Source of the DNA: Geomonas edaphica
GTDB taxonomy: Bacteria > Desulfobacterota > Desulfuromonadia > Geobacterales > Geobacteraceae
Assembly (NCBI RefSeq): GCF_004917075.1
Contig: NZ_SSYB01000003.1
Span: 186,001 to 250,000 of the forward strand
Direction: 5' to 3'
Length of the DNA: 64,000 bases
The position numbers and the translations under genes were made by a program. Under the pieces are notes generated by a model. That model had not been told where the DNA came from. It ran no database searches and worked only from the letters and a program-made list of their open reading frames with translations. Positions 27,750 through 37,494 of this stretch are shown piece after piece. Position 1 is the stretch's first letter; each line of letters starts with the position of its first letter.

Positions 27750-28454
27750 TTACCCCTTCTCCCCCTTGGCAATGCGTTCGCGCACCGCTCTCTCCATGAC
27801 CGCGAGCACCTCGTCGATGGAGAGGCTGGTCGAGTCGATGGGGAGTGCGTCGGCGGCCTGCTTGAGCGGCGCGTGTTCGCGCCCCTCGTCCTGCCGGTCG
27901 CGCTGGATCACCTTGGCGATGGTCTCTTCGAGGGTGGCGCTGTCACCCCGAGCGGCAAGCTCGAGGTAGCGGCGCCTGCCGCGCTCTTCGGCGCTGGCGG
28001 AGAGGAAGAACTTCACCTCGGCGTCAGGGAAGACCACCGTGCCGATGTCACGCCCTTCGAGAATCACTCCCCCCTTGGCGCCCATGGCACGCTGCATGGT
28101 CAAAAGCGCCGCGCGCACAGGCTTTCTGGCCGATACGGCAGAGGTCAAAAGGCCGATCTCCTCGGTGCGGATCTCCCTGGAGACGTCCTCACCGTTTGCA
28201 AGGACGCGGCACGCTTCGCCGTCCCGCACGAAGGTGATTTCAAGGGTGCGGCAGAGTTCGGCAAGTCCCGCGTCGTCGTCCGCGGCGATACCCGCCCGCT
28301 TGGCCATCAGTGCAACGGCGCGGAACATGGCTCCGGTGTCTATGTGAATGTATCCGAGCCGCCTTGCCAGGAGCTTGGTGAGACTGCTCTTCCCGGCCCC
28401 GGAGGGGCCATCTATCGCTACGATTACTCCGTTTTCTCTTACTGTGTCGCTCAA
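27750..28454 (-). CDS. cmk: Cytidylate kinase
   Basis: Phosphorylates CMP and dCMP. 234 residues from the TTG at 28454, which overlaps the aroA stop codon (TTGA). The first ATG further upstream would run deep into aroA. P-loop [12 protein letters not shown] at residues 12-23; [11 protein letters not shown] and [20 protein letters not shown] are the nucleotide-binding signatures; [13 protein letters not shown] closes the lid. The aroA-cmk-ispH-rpsA order is conserved in many bacteria. Confidence 0.94.
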   Translation of the reverse strand: MSDTVRENGVIVAIDGPSGAGKSSLTKLLARRLGYIHIDTGAMFRAVALMAKRAGIAADDDAGLAELCRTLEITFVRDGEACRVLANGEDVSREIRTEEIGLLTSAVSARKPVRAALLTMQRAMGAKGGVILEGRDIGTVVFPDAEVKFFLSASAEERGRRRYLELAARGDSATLEETIAKVIQRDRQDEGREHAPLKQAADALPIDSTSLSIDEVLAVMERAVRERIAKGEKG

Positions 28455-29740
28455 CGCCTTACTACCCCCTCGAGGAGTTCGCGGAAGCCGGGAAAGGATG
28501 TGGCGATGCACTCGACGTCGGAGATCGTGGTATTCCCTTTTGCGGTAAGACCAGCCACCGTCATGGACATGGCTATCCTGTGGTCTCCGAAGCTGTCCGC
28601 CGCACACCCCTTCAGCGAGGTGACGCCGGTTATTTCCATGCCTTCAGGCGTCTCCGTCACGGTGACCCCGGCGCGTCTCAGGTTGTCCGCCATGGCGGCG
28701 ATGCGATCGGTTTCCTTCACCCTCAGCTCGGAGGCGTCCCTAACGACGGTGGTCCCTTCGGCGAGCGCTGCCGCGACGCAGATGGAGGGGAACTCATCGA
28801 TAGCGCGCGGCACCACCTCACCTGAGATCTCCATCGCCTTAAGCTTCGAGGAGCGCACCAGGAGGTCCGCCACAGGTTCACCGGACTCCTCGCGCTCGTT
28901 CAAAAGCTCGATGTCTCCCCCCATCCCCTTCAGGATGTCGAGGATGCCGGTTCGGGTCGGGTTTACGCCGACGCCGCGGATCAGGAGCTCGGAGCCCGGC
29001 ACGATTAGCGCGGCCACCATGAAGAAGGCTGCCGAGGAGATGTCACCGGGGACCACGATATCGCGTCCGGTAAGCTCGGGGCCGCCGAAGACCCGCACGC
29101 CGCCGGGGAAGGTCTCGACCCTGGCGCCGAAGGCGCGCAGCATGCGTTCCGAGTGGTCACGGGAGAGGTGCGGTTCGCGCACCACGGTCTCGCCGTCCGC
29201 GTACAGGCCTGCGAGCATGATGGCCGACTTCACCTGGGCGCTGGAGACCGGGGAGTCATACTCGATCCCGGTGAGCTTTCCCCCCTGGATGGCAAGAGGC
29301 GCCTTTTCGCCGCCGGCGCGTCCGCTGATGCGGGCGCCCATCCGGCCCAAGGGGCCCACCACGCGCTTCATCGGGCGGGCGCGCAGGTACTTGTCGCCGG
29401 AGAGAACCGAGAAGAAGTTTTGGCCGGCAAGAAGGCCGGTAAGAAGGCGCATGGAGGTGCCGGAGTTGCCGCAATCCAGCACGTCGCCCGGCTCTTCCAG
29501 GCCGTGCAGACCTTTGCCGTGGATGGTGACCGTCTCGCCGTCATCGTCGATTTGCACCCCCATGGCGCGAAACGCCTCCAGGGTCGCCAGGGCATCCTCG
29601 CCGCGCAGGAAGCCGGAGACCCGGGTGATCCCGCTCGCTATGGAGCCGAACATGATGGAGCGGTGCGAAATGGACTTGTCCCCGGGGACACGGATTTCGC
29701 CGCGGATGCCGGTGGCGGGTTCAACGGTATAGCTTTGCAT
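28451..29740 (-). CDS. aroA: 3-phosphoshikimate 1-carboxyvinyltransferase (EPSP synthase)
   Basis: Shikimate pathway step joining shikimate-3-phosphate and PEP. 429 residues from the ATG at 29740 ([20 protein letters not shown]), which has GAGG six bases upstream. Motifs are [23 protein letters not shown] and [15 protein letters not shown], then [10 protein letters not shown]. The second-domain GDHRIAMSM is complete. It lies downstream of tyrA across a 129-base gap holding a 9-bp tandem repeat. Confidence 0.96.
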   Translation of the reverse strand: MQSYTVEPATGIRGEIRVPGDKSISHRSIMFGSIASGITRVSGFLRGEDALATLEAFRAMGVQIDDDGETVTIHGKGLHGLEEPGDVLDCGNSGTSMRLLTGLLAGQNFFSVLSGDKYLRARPMKRVVGPLGRMGARISGRAGGEKAPLAIQGGKLTGIEYDSPVSSAQVKSAIMLAGLYADGETVVREPHLSRDHSERMLRAFGARVETFPGGVRVFGGPELTGRDIVVPGDISSAAFFMVAALIVPGSELLIRGVGVNPTRTGILDILKGMGGDIELLNEREESGEPVADLLVRSSKLKAMEISGEVVPRAIDEFPSICVAAALAEGTTVVRDASELRVKETDRIAAMADNLRRAGVTVTETPEGMEITGVTSLKGCAADSFGDHRIAMSMTVAGLTAKGNTTISDVECIATSFPGFRELLEGVVRR

Positions 29741-29772
29741 GAAGCACCTCGGTGCGGCTTTCACAATTTTTT

Positions 29773-29808
29773 GTCGGACTGGTCGGACTGGTCGGACTGG
29801 TCGGACTG
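29773..29808. repeat. 9-bp tandem repeat (GTCGGACTG)4
   Basis: Four perfect copies of GTCGGACTG, followed to about 29870 by degenerate GCTGCTGGCT-type repeats. The tract fills the untranslated gap between tyrA and aroA, so copy number could vary without breaking a protein. Confidence 0.9.
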
Positions 29809-29869
29809 CGGCTGCTGGCTGCAGCTGCTGGCTGTGGTTGCTGGCTGCTGGCTGCGGCTGCGGCGGCTG

Positions 29870-30730
29870 TTACAGAATCGCGTCCCGCTTCTGCTTGGAG
29901 TTCAGGAAGAAAGTCCGCAGCCCTTCGGCATCTTCGGCGGCGACCAGGCCGCGCAGCTTCTCCAGGTACCCGGAAAAGAAATCCATCATCTCCAGAATCG
30001 CCTCCTTGTTGGTAAGCGCGATGTCACGCCACATCACCGGATCGGAAGAGGCAATCCTTGTGAAATCCCTGAACCCGCCGGCGGAAAAGGAGAGCAGATC
30101 GCCGCCGAATCGGTCGTAACCGTCAACGGCATTGACCAGCGAGTAGGCGACCATGTGAGGGAGATGCGAGATCGCAGCCACGACCAGGTCGTGCTGCACC
30201 GGATCCATGAGCGGCACGTTTGAACCGGCCACCTTCCAGAGCTCGACCACCTTCTCCAGGGCGGCCGGATCCGTGTTCCCGGTCGGGGTAACGATGCATC
30301 GCCTCCCCTGGTACAAAGTGGAGAAGGACGCCTCTACACCGGAGTGCTCGGTACCGGCTATGGGATGCCCGCCAACGAACCAGGTTCCTTCCGGCATGAG
30401 CGGCTCGCATGCCGCGACGACGTACTCTTTCACGCTCCCGCCGTCGGTCACGATGCATCCCTTCGAGAGATGCGGCGCGATCTCGGCCACCACCTGCGGA
30501 ATACTGCAAACCGGTGTCGCGATAAAGACCAGGTCGGCCCCTTCGACTCCCTTTTTCGCATCGGTGGTGTAACTGTCTAAAACGCCCAGCTCGACGCCGC
30601 GCTTCAGGTTCGCCTCGCCGCGGCCGATGCCGACCACCTCACCCACGGCCTTCTTCTCACGCAGGACGCGTGCGAGCGAACCGCCGATCAGACCGACGCC
30701 GATCACGGCCATCTTCTTGAAGTAGACCAT
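29870..30730 (-). CDS. tyrA: Prephenate dehydrogenase
   Basis: Oxidative decarboxylation of prephenate to 4-hydroxyphenylpyruvate for tyrosine synthesis. 286 residues; Rossmann motif VIGVGLIGGSLARVL, substrate region GGHPIAGTEHSGVEA and HDLVVAAISHLPHMVAYSLV (catalytic His). A C-terminal ACT domain is absent, so feedback would act elsewhere. GGGAG precedes the ATG. It starts 12 bases after pheA. Confidence 0.94.
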   Translation of the reverse strand: MVYFKKMAVIGVGLIGGSLARVLREKKAVGEVVGIGRGEANLKRGVELGVLDSYTTDAKKGVEGADLVFIATPVCSIPQVVAEIAPHLSKGCIVTDGGSVKEYVVAACEPLMPEGTWFVGGHPIAGTEHSGVEASFSTLYQGRRCIVTPTGNTDPAALEKVVELWKVAGSNVPLMDPVQHDLVVAAISHLPHMVAYSLVNAVDGYDRFGGDLLSFSAGGFRDFTRIASSDPVMWRDIALTNKEAILEMMDFFSGYLEKLRGLVAAEDAEGLRTFFLNSKQKRDAIL

Positions 30731-30742
30731 GCTAGGACTCCC

Positions 30743-31822
30743 TCATTGGCGTGCCCGGGGGTAGGAGCCCAGCACCTTCACGAACTGGCAGCAGGTGGCG
30801 AGTTCCTTCACCGCCTCGGCCACTTCCGGATCGTCGATGTGCCCGGTGAGGTCGAGGTAGAAGATGTACTCCCACGCCTTCCTCTTCAGCGGACGCGACT
30901 CGATCTTGGAGAGGTTTATGTTGCGCTTGGCGAACGGCTCCAGCATGCGGTGCAGGATGCCGGCCTCATCGCGGACCGAGAACATGAGCGAGGTTTTGTC
31001 GTCGCCGCAACGTTCGGCCATCTTCCGTCCGACGACCAGGAACCGGGTGAAGTTGTTCACCTGGTCCTCGATGCGCGCCTTGACGATCTTCAGGTTGTAG
31101 ATCGACGAGGCGTACTCGCTGGCAATGGCCGCAGCGGTGTAGTCCTCGGCGACGATCTGCGCCGCGAGTGTCGTCGAGGCGACATCCACAAGCGGCACGT
31201 TGGGGAGGTTCTCGGCGAGCCACTTGCGGCACTGGGCCAAGGGCTGCGGGTGCGAGTAGACCTTCTTTATGTCCTCGAAGCGCCCGGTGCGGGAGAGCAG
31301 GAAGTGGGAAACTTCGAGGAGCACCTCCGCGTTGATCTTCAGCTCGCTCTCCATGAACATGTCGAGCGTGTGCGAAATCATCCCTTCGGTGGTGTTCTCC
31401 ACCGGGACCACGCCGTAGTACGCCTCACCCTTCTCAACCGCCTCGAAGACGGCGGGGATGGAGCGCTCCGGCGAAAGCGAGGCGGAGAGTCCGAAATGCT
31501 GCATGGAGGCCAGGTGGCTGAAGGTGGCGTTGGGCCCCAGGAAGGCGACCTTGAGCGGCTTCTCCAGGGCAAGCGAAGCGGAGATGATCTCGCGGAACAC
31601 ACCGCGCACCGCCTCGGACGGGAAGGGTCCCGGGTTCTCCGCGGTGAGCCGGTCGTAGATCTCCCTCTCGCGGCTGGGAACGTGGAAGTCGCTGCGGTTC
31701 TCGGTCTTCACCGCGCCGACCTGCATCACGAGCCTTGCCCGCTCGTTCAGAAGTTCTAGGATGCGGTCGTCAACCGCATCTATGTCCTGACGGAGTTTTG
31801 CCAGAGTCTGCTTTTCTTTCAA
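30743..31822 (-). CDS. pheA: Chorismate mutase / prephenate dehydratase (P-protein)
   Basis: Bifunctional phenylalanine-pathway enzyme of 359 residues. It has a chorismate mutase helix domain (LRQDIDAVDDRILELLNERA, residues 9-28) and a prephenate dehydratase domain (VAFLGPNATFSHLA, YGVVPVENTTEG). A C-terminal ACT domain carries the ESRPLKRKAWEYIFYLD motif for phenylalanine binding. The start is uncertain: a TTG at 31822 fits the family but its AAGG is only two bases away. First gene of the pheA-tyrA-aroA-cmk-ispH-rpsA-ihfB run. Confidence 0.93.
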   Translation of the reverse strand: MKEKQTLAKLRQDIDAVDDRILELLNERARLVMQVGAVKTENRSDFHVPSREREIYDRLTAENPGPFPSEAVRGVFREIISASLALEKPLKVAFLGPNATFSHLASMQHFGLSASLSPERSIPAVFEAVEKGEAYYGVVPVENTTEGMISHTLDMFMESELKINAEVLLEVSHFLLSRTGRFEDIKKVYSHPQPLAQCRKWLAENLPNVPLVDVASTTLAAQIVAEDYTAAAIASEYASSIYNLKIVKARIEDQVNNFTRFLVVGRKMAERCGDDKTSLMFSVRDEAGILHRMLEPFAKRNINLSKIESRPLKRKAWEYIFYLDLTGHIDDPEVAEAVKELATCCQFVKVLGSYPRARQ

Positions 31823-31915
31823 AGCCTTGGGTCGCCTTTCAGGAGGGATGGTGGCACTTTGCGGAGCTGATACTTATAAGATACCCGTCGCAAAGATGCA
31901 ACTTTTTTCTGTTTA

Positions 31916-32659
31916 CTATGAGACCTCGGCGCGCGCCTCAGGGTTCATCGGGTTCATGCGGACCGCCAGCGAGAAGAGGTACGGGTAGTCCTTCTGCAGG
32001 TGCGCCATATAGGAGAGCCACTCGATGAGCAGGTAGGTGTGGGCGCGTTTCATGTCGCCGCTTAGGTGATCCATGTCGCTTGCGGGGAGGCCTGAGAGCG
32101 AATGGCGCGCCTGAAGTTCCTCGATCAGGTGGAAGACGGCCCAGAGCAGGTCCGTGAAGGAATTGTGCTCGAGGAGGTTCGGGTTTTCCATGAGTGACAG
32201 CATCACCCCCTTCTTCTCGGCAAGAAAGTCCTTCAAAGCGGCGAGGTCGCCGACGCGGGAGTCGGGACGTACGTCGTGCGTGTCGAGGAAAAGACGGGCA
32301 GAGCGGTAATCATCATTCTTCCAGCGCACGTTGACCCTGAGATTCCTGGAGAGCTCCTCCCCGTCCTGATAAAAGGCCTGCAGATCCTTCAGAAGCGGCG
32401 TACCCACCTCGCTGAAAAAGATGCCGATCACCATGTTGAGCTTCTTGATCATCGCCTCGCGTTCGCGCTCCTTCAGCACCCGCTCGATCATCAGGGTGAC
32501 GAAGAGGACGTAGACCGGCAGGAAGGCGACGTTCGACATGAACCCGAAGCCGATCTCCTGCAGGCGGCCGAACGCGAAATAATCCGCCAGGTAAAGGACA
32601 AGGGAAACCACGAGCAAAAGCAGGACGATGCGGTCCTTGGGCATGCGGAAAAATCTCAA
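31916..32659 (-). CDS. Hypothetical membrane protein, 247 aa
   Basis: Two N-terminal transmembrane helices (IVLLLLVVSLVLYLADYF and VAFLPVYVLFVTLMIERVL) are followed by a charged linker and a mainly alpha-helical cytoplasmic domain (LKKDYPYLFSLAVRM near the end). The TTG at 32659 has AGGAGG seven bases upstream; the next in-frame ATG lies five codons inside. No family recognised. It ends 94 bases before pheA on the same strand, so it may feed into that operon. Confidence 0.65.
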   Translation of the reverse strand: MRFFRMPKDRIVLLLLVVSLVLYLADYFAFGRLQEIGFGFMSNVAFLPVYVLFVTLMIERVLKEREREAMIKKLNMVIGIFFSEVGTPLLKDLQAFYQDGEELSRNLRVNVRWKNDDYRSARLFLDTHDVRPDSRVGDLAALKDFLAEKKGVMLSLMENPNLLEHNSFTDLLWAVFHLIEELQARHSLSGLPASDMDHLSGDMKRAHTYLLIEWLSYMAHLQKDYPYLFSLAVRMNPMNPEARAEVS

Positions 32660-32705
32660 GGGGAGCCTCCTGAAAAAATAAAGGCGTCAAGGCGAGAGGC
32701 TTTAA

Positions 32706-32850
32706 CGCAAAGGCGCAGAGCCGCAAAGACGCAAAGCAAACAAAGGAATGGTTAAAAAACCAAAGGCAGGGGGGTCTTATACTGGGTTTTCATCGAAAAT
32801 ACAAGAGTTTGGTTTCTTCTTTACGCCTTTGCGCCTTGGCGTCTTTGCGT
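32706..32850. repeat. Inverted pair of GCAAAGACGC-type repeats
   Basis: A block rich in GCAAAGGCGC, GCAAAGACGC (32706-32737) faces the block TTTACGCCTTTGCGCCTTGG and GTCTTTGCG (32818-32850). The two can pair across about 80 bases. The motif resembles a dispersed repeat common in deltaproteobacterial intergenic DNA. It lies between an exporter permease and a membrane protein gene. Confidence 0.55.
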
Positions 32851-32859
32851 CAGAGCCAT

Positions 32860-34017
32860 TCACCCGATCCGCTTCAGGCCGTCGGCGATGCGGATGGTGG
32901 CGCCGCGCCAGGTGGGGAAGATGCCGGAGACGACACCTACCGAGAGCGCCGCCAAAAGCTCGAAGAGCAGGGTCTTCGGGGAGACGGTGAAGTAGGGAAA
33001 GTACTGGGCGAGCTCGGTCTCGATCCAGTGTGCGGCAGGGAAGGTCAAGGCAACGCCCAGGAGCCCGCCCAGAAAGGATATGGCGACCGATTCCCCGAAG
33101 ATGAGCCCAGCCAGGTGCCCCCCCTTGAACCCCAGCGTTTTCAGGGTCGCGTACTCGCCGATCCTTTCGCGTGCCGTCATGGCCATGGTGTTGGCCGCGA
33201 CCACCATGATGATAGCGATCACCATGTACGAGACGATCTGGATCGCGACCATGATCGCCTCGGTCATCGAGACGAAGCTCATATGGAAGGCCTTCTCCGT
33301 CTCGGTCAGGGTCTCGGCCAGGGAATTCTTGAACATGGAGTCCACGGCGAGCGCCACATCGGGGGCAAGTCCGGGGTTTTTCACGCCGACGACGAAATAG
33401 CCCACCTGATCGGCGCGCCTGGGTACGCTCCGGCGCATGGTCTCGTTCAGGTAGGTCCAGTGGAAAAGGAAGATGCGCTCCTCGGTCGCCTTCTCCTTGC
33501 CGTGGTAAATGCCGCGCAGCACGAACTCCCAGTCCCCCGGGTAGATGGTCCCTTTCAGGGTGATCAGGTCCCCTACCTTCCAGCCGTAGGTCCGGGCCAG
33601 GCGCTCCCCGACGATGCACCCCTTGCGGTCGAGGAGAAAGTCGTTTTTCTCCTTGGGAGAGAGGATGAACTCAGGGTAGAGCTCTAAGTAGCTGCGCGGT
33701 TCGATGGCGTAGTTGGCGAAGAAGTTCTTCTGCTCCTTGTAATAAGCGCCGAACCAGTTGCCATAGGAGGCCGTGGTGACCCCGGGCACGCCGCGGATCC
33801 GCTCCAGGTAGGAGATGGGGAGCGGGAAGACAAGCGAGATCGCATTGCGGGTGATGAGCCTCGTGTCCGAGGCATGCTCGGCGCCTGAGTACCAAAGACC
33901 GACCAGGGTCGTCAAAAGGCCGTAGGCGAGCACCGCCACCGCCACTCCGACGACGGTGAGTACGGAGCGGAGCCTGTGCCGGAAAAGATTCCTGAGGATG
34001 TATTTCAGGATGAACAT
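32860..34017 (-). CDS. ABC exporter permease (FtsX/MacB type), second permease
   Basis: A 385-residue permease: an N-terminal transmembrane helix (RSVLTVVGVAVAVLAYGLLTTLV), a large periplasmic MacB-type domain (residues about 45-250) and three C-terminal helices. Family features are IGEYATLKTLGFKGGHLAGL and the final RGATIRIADGLKRIG. GAGG lies five bases before the ATG. Last gene of the four-gene exporter operon; forms a pair with the preceding permease. Confidence 0.87.
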   Translation of the reverse strand: MFILKYILRNLFRHRLRSVLTVVGVAVAVLAYGLLTTLVGLWYSGAEHASDTRLITRNAISLVFPLPISYLERIRGVPGVTTASYGNWFGAYYKEQKNFFANYAIEPRSYLELYPEFILSPKEKNDFLLDRKGCIVGERLARTYGWKVGDLITLKGTIYPGDWEFVLRGIYHGKEKATEERIFLFHWTYLNETMRRSVPRRADQVGYFVVGVKNPGLAPDVALAVDSMFKNSLAETLTETEKAFHMSFVSMTEAIMVAIQIVSYMVIAIIMVVAANTMAMTARERIGEYATLKTLGFKGGHLAGLIFGESVAISFLGGLLGVALTFPAAHWIETELAQYFPYFTVSPKTLLFELLAALSVGVVSGIFPTWRGATIRIADGLKRIG

Positions 34018-34024
34018 CGAAACC

Positions 34025-35191
34025 TCATGTGGCGCGAAGCGCCTCCACTATCTTCATGCGCGAGGCACGGAAAGCCGGGAGAGCACCCCCAACGAGCCCC
34101 ATCACGGCGGAAAAGAGAAGCGACTTCCAGATGATGCTGAAGTTTAGCGTAAAGGAAAAGGCGAGCTCGGAGAACGAGGCCCAGTTCATGGTTGAGATGG
34201 TGATGAGCTGCATGAACGAGGCTCCGAAGATGCCGAGGATGCCGCCGCACACGCCCAAAAGGAGCGATTCGATGACGAAGGCGGAGAGGATGCTCTTTCT
34301 CTGGAAGCCGAGCGCCCTCAGGGTGCCGATCTCGGTCACCCGGTTGGCGACCGCGGCGTACATGGTGATGGTGGCGCCGATCACCGCGCCGATGGAGAAA
34401 ACCACGGTGAGCACCATCCCGAGGATGCGTAGAAACTTCGCCATCGCCTCGGACTGGTCCAGGTAGTACCGGGTCTCCCGCTTCGCCTCCACGGTGAGGC
34501 GCGGGTCCCCCTCCACGCGCGCCTTGTAGGCGTCGAAAGAGGTGGTGTCGCGCAGCCTGAAGATGATCGAGGAGTACACCGGCCGCCTGAAGGCCTGCAT
34601 CATCTGGTCGCGATCGCCCCAGATCTCCGAGGAGAAGCCGGTCGCCCCGGCATCGAACACCCCCACGACGCGCCAGTCGCGCATGGCAAAGCGCAGCGTC
34701 TCGCCAAGTCCGCACCCTTTGAAGCGGCGCGCCACGCCCTCCCCGGTCACCACCTCAGCGGAGCCGGGCCTCGGCATGCGCCCCTCCTTCAGCCGGACCG
34801 CCGGCCGCAGCTTGAGGGAAGCTGGCGTGATCCCCCTGATGATGACGTTGGACGGCGTGTCGGTCACCCGTTTCTTCAGGTTGATGAGAACCACCAGCTC
34901 CTTGGCGAGAAGCGGCTCGCCGTCCTCCCCCACGGCGACCTCCGGCTGGCTCTCCAGAAGCGCCGCCTGGTCCCGTTCCACCGCGCTTTGCACCTCGGAG
35001 TTGGACGACTTGCGCAAAAGCATGACGTTGTCCGGCGAGCCGGTCTGCACCAGGGTCTTTTGCAACCCCTCGGTGAGCATAAGGGTCGCGGCGAAGACGA
35101 AGACGACGAGCCCCATGCCGCTCGCGGTGAGGACCGTGGTGAGCCGCCGGGTCCAGAGGTTTCGGAAGCTGTAGGAGTATGGAATGCCCAT
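34025..35191 (-). CDS. ABC exporter permease (FtsX/MacB type), first permease
   Basis: A 388-residue permease. A first helix (RLTTVLTASGMGLVVFVFAATLML) is followed by a periplasmic domain to about residue 265. Three helices then include the EIGTLRALGFQRKSILSAF motif, and the end is AFRASRMKIVEALRAT. Its ATG directly follows the ATPase stop codon, with no clear ribosome binding site of its own, so translation is probably coupled. Confidence 0.87.
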   Translation of the reverse strand: MGIPYSYSFRNLWTRRLTTVLTASGMGLVVFVFAATLMLTEGLQKTLVQTGSPDNVMLLRKSSNSEVQSAVERDQAALLESQPEVAVGEDGEPLLAKELVVLINLKKRVTDTPSNVIIRGITPASLKLRPAVRLKEGRMPRPGSAEVVTGEGVARRFKGCGLGETLRFAMRDWRVVGVFDAGATGFSSEIWGDRDQMMQAFRRPVYSSIIFRLRDTTSFDAYKARVEGDPRLTVEAKRETRYYLDQSEAMAKFLRILGMVLTVVFSIGAVIGATITMYAAVANRVTEIGTLRALGFQRKSILSAFVIESLLLGVCGGILGIFGASFMQLITISTMNWASFSELAFSFTLNFSIIWKSLLFSAVMGLVGGALPAFRASRMKIVEALRAT

Positions 35192-35881
35192 CTAGGTCAC
35201 GCTCAGCTCGCCCTTCTCCAGGTGCCGTACGAGATGGGCCTTCTCCGCGGCGCGGGGGTCATGGGTCACCATGATAACGGTCTTGCCGAACTCGTGTACC
35301 AGGCGGTCCATGAGTTGGAGGATCTCTTCCGCGGAGGCGCGGTCGAGGTCGCCGGTCGGCTCGTCCGCCACGAGGATTTCCGGATCGGTGACGATGGCGC
35401 GGGCGATGGCGACGCGCTGCTGCTGCCCGCCGGAGAGCTGGGAGGGGTAGTGGTCCATCCGGTCGGCAAGCCCCACGACGTTCAGCACCGCTTCCACGTG
35501 TTCACGGCGTTCGCGCCGGTTCAGGTGGGTGAGCAAAAGGGGGAGTTCCACGTTCTCGAAGGCGGTCAGGACGGGGATCAGGTTGTAGAACTGGAAAATG
35601 AAGCCAACGCTGACGGCGCGCCAGCGGGCAAGATCGCTCTCACCTAGACGGGTGATCTCCACGCCGCCGATCTCGATCTCCCCCTCGTCGGCACTGTCGA
35701 TCCCGGCGATCATGTTCAAGAGGGTGCTCTTGCCGGAGCCGGACGGCCCCATAAGGGCGACGAATTCGCCCCTCGCGATGTCGAAGCTGATGCCGGAGAG
35801 GACCGGGATGATTTGGGTGCCGCGGCGGTAGGACTTGGAGAGGTTCCTGATCCTGACGATGGGCTCGGTCGTTTGCGCCAT
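35192..35881 (-). CDS. ABC exporter ATPase (LolD/MacB type)
   Basis: A 229-residue nucleotide-binding subunit. Walker A is [16 protein letters not shown], the Q-loop [19 protein letters not shown], the signature [19 protein letters not shown] and Walker [13 protein letters not shown]; the switch His is in VTHDP. It powers the two FtsX-type permeases that follow. The family moves lipoproteins, peptides or drugs; the substrate here is unknown. Confidence 0.93.
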   Translation of the reverse strand: MAQTTEPIVRIRNLSKSYRRGTQIIPVLSGISFDIARGEFVALMGPSGSGKSTLLNMIAGIDSADEGEIEIGGVEITRLGESDLARWRAVSVGFIFQFYNLIPVLTAFENVELPLLLTHLNRRERREHVEAVLNVVGLADRMDHYPSQLSGGQQQRVAIARAIVTDPEILVADEPTGDLDRASAEEILQLMDRLVHEFGKTVIMVTHDPRAAEKAHLVRHLEKGELSVT

Positions 35882-35882
35882 G

Positions 35883-37094
35883 TTACTTTTCCGCCGTCTT
35901 CACGCGGCTGCCGTCGCGCAGCTTGTCCAGGGGCTTCGTGGCGATGCGGTCCCCCGCCTTCACGCCGGAATCGACCTGCACCAGGTCACCCAGTTTCCCC
36001 CCCAGGGTAACCGGGGTGAGCTGCGCCCGGTCCTTCGCCACCTTGAAGACGTAATCCTTGCCGTCGCGGTGTACGACAGCCGCGGGAGGGAGACCCACAC
36101 GCGGCGTCCCCTCACCCGCCCGCAGCTCGCGCTCCAAAAAGGCGACCTTGGCGCTCATCTCAGGGAGGATGCGCGGGTCTTTGTCCAGGAAGCGGACTTT
36201 GACCATGACGCTCCCCTTGCTGCGGTCCGCGGTCGGGACGATGGTGTAGAGCGCACCGCGGAAACGGACGTCGGGAAGGGCATCGAGAAGGATCTCGCAC
36301 GGCTGTCCCACCTTCACCCTGGCAAGGTTCGCCTCGGAAACGTCGGCCTCCACCTGCAGCGAGCCCATGTCGGCCATGGTGACCACGGCGGCCTTCGCGT
36401 TGGCAGCGGCGGCAAGGGGGGAAACGATGTCGCCGACGTCGGCGTTCTTGGTGAGGACCACGCCGTCGAAGGGGGCGCGGATCAGGGTGTAGTCAAGGGA
36501 GGCATCGGCCCCCTTGAGGGCGCTTTGCGCCTGCCTCACGTTGGCGCGCGCCGCGGCCACGGCGGCCACGGCGCGCTGGTAGCGGGCTTCCGCCGTGTCG
36601 TAATCGGCCTGGGCGATGATCCCCTGCCCCACCAGTTCTTTTGCGCGGGAAAGCGCCCGGGCGGCGTCCTTTTGTTCCACCCCGGCCTGCTCCAGGTTGT
36701 CCTGCGCCACGGAGACGGCTGCCGAGGCCTCTCCCTTCACCGCGGCAACGTCCCGGTTCTCCAGGCGGGCGATCAGCTGTCCCGCACGCACCACGCTCCC
36801 CTCCTCCACGCCGAGCCATTCGAGGCGCCCGGTCGCCTTGGAGGCGACGGCGGCCTTTCGCTGTGCCACGACGTAGCCGCTTGCGTTCAAGAGGGAAAAG
36901 GTCTGGGAAGGGTAGATGAGGGAAACGGTGGCGACCTCAACCTCGACGCTGCGCCTGGAGATAAAGGTCCAAAGTCCCAGGAGAAGGGCGATGAGCACCA
37001 CGGCTGCAACGATGCGCGGGCGCCGGGTTCTGGCGCCGCCGGGAGTATAGCGTTTCTTGTCTATGGTCAGTCTGTTCAGGTCGTCTTGCGCCAT
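35883..37094 (-). CDS. Periplasmic adaptor (membrane fusion protein) of the ABC exporter
   Basis: A 403-residue MacA/HlyD-type adaptor with an N-terminal membrane anchor (RIVAAVVLIALLLGLWTF). A barrel-sandwich hybrid domain (SGYVVAQRKAAVASKATGRL) surrounds an alpha hairpin rich in Ala and Gln, and a beta-barrel follows. The hairpin (residues about 110-215) is typical for docking on an outer membrane channel. No outer membrane channel gene is adjacent, so one encoded elsewhere is expected. First gene of the operon; the ATG has only a weak GTGACC upstream. Confidence 0.9.
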   Translation of the reverse strand: MAQDDLNRLTIDKKRYTPGGARTRRPRIVAAVVLIALLLGLWTFISRRSVEVEVATVSLIYPSQTFSLLNASGYVVAQRKAAVASKATGRLEWLGVEEGSVVRAGQLIARLENRDVAAVKGEASAAVSVAQDNLEQAGVEQKDAARALSRAKELVGQGIIAQADYDTAEARYQRAVAAVAAARANVRQAQSALKGADASLDYTLIRAPFDGVVLTKNADVGDIVSPLAAAANAKAAVVTMADMGSLQVEADVSEANLARVKVGQPCEILLDALPDVRFRGALYTIVPTADRSKGSVMVKVRFLDKDPRILPEMSAKVAFLERELRAGEGTPRVGLPPAAVVHRDGKDYVFKVAKDRAQLTPVTLGGKLGDLVQVDSGVKAGDRIATKPLDKLRDGSRVKTAEK

Positions 37095-37174
37095 GCCCGG
37101 TCACCCCGATAAAGCGGATTCAATAAAAGCGGAAGCTAACACATTTTAAGGCAGCGGGGAAGTCCGCAATTTTC

Positions 37175-37456
37175 CTAGAGCTCCTCGAGCTGGACATCGG
37201 TTATCTCCACATCCGGGCGCTCCGAAACGAGCCAGGATTCCAGCTCCTGCAGCAGTTGCCTCGCGCGCATCGGGCTTGCCGCCACGGTGACGAAGCAGAG
37301 TTCCGCGTCGGCGGGCTGGTCGTGCAGCGCGCTCTCCGTGCAGGCGACGTTGAAGCGGTTACGCGACCGTGACAGCACGCTCTTCACGATGGCGCGCTTC
37401 TCCTTCAAGGTGCGGCTAGGGAGGAGGAGTCTCATTTGCAGCAGGGTTACGTGCAT
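37175..37456 (-). CDS. DUF503 family protein (YlxP-like)
   Basis: A 93-residue small protein, starting MHVTLLQMRLLLPSRTLKEK. The conserved pattern LKEKRAIVKSVLSRSRNRFNVACTE breaks at expected points, and ELESWLVSERPDVEI ends the domain. In Bacillus and relatives the family lies by infB/rbfA and has a loose link to ribosome maturation. Function is unproven. AAGGA precedes the ATG. Confidence 0.85.
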   Translation of the reverse strand: MHVTLLQMRLLLPSRTLKEKRAIVKSVLSRSRNRFNVACTESALHDQPADAELCFVTVAASPMRARQLLQELESWLVSERPDVEITDVQLEEL

Positions 37457-37494
37457 CGGGTTGTTCCTTTCCGGTTGTCGTGGGGACGGAGCAA

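Noticed and set aside
26910-29732. 940-codon open frame on the plus strand
   Set aside because: It spans ispH, cmk and aroA in antisense, each of which has conserved motifs on the minus strand. High G+C at third codon positions explains the absence of stops.
32706-32740. c-di-GMP (GEMM) riboswitch suggested by GACGCAAAGC
   Set aside because: The rest of the GEMM core is absent and the motif repeats as an inverted dispersed element.
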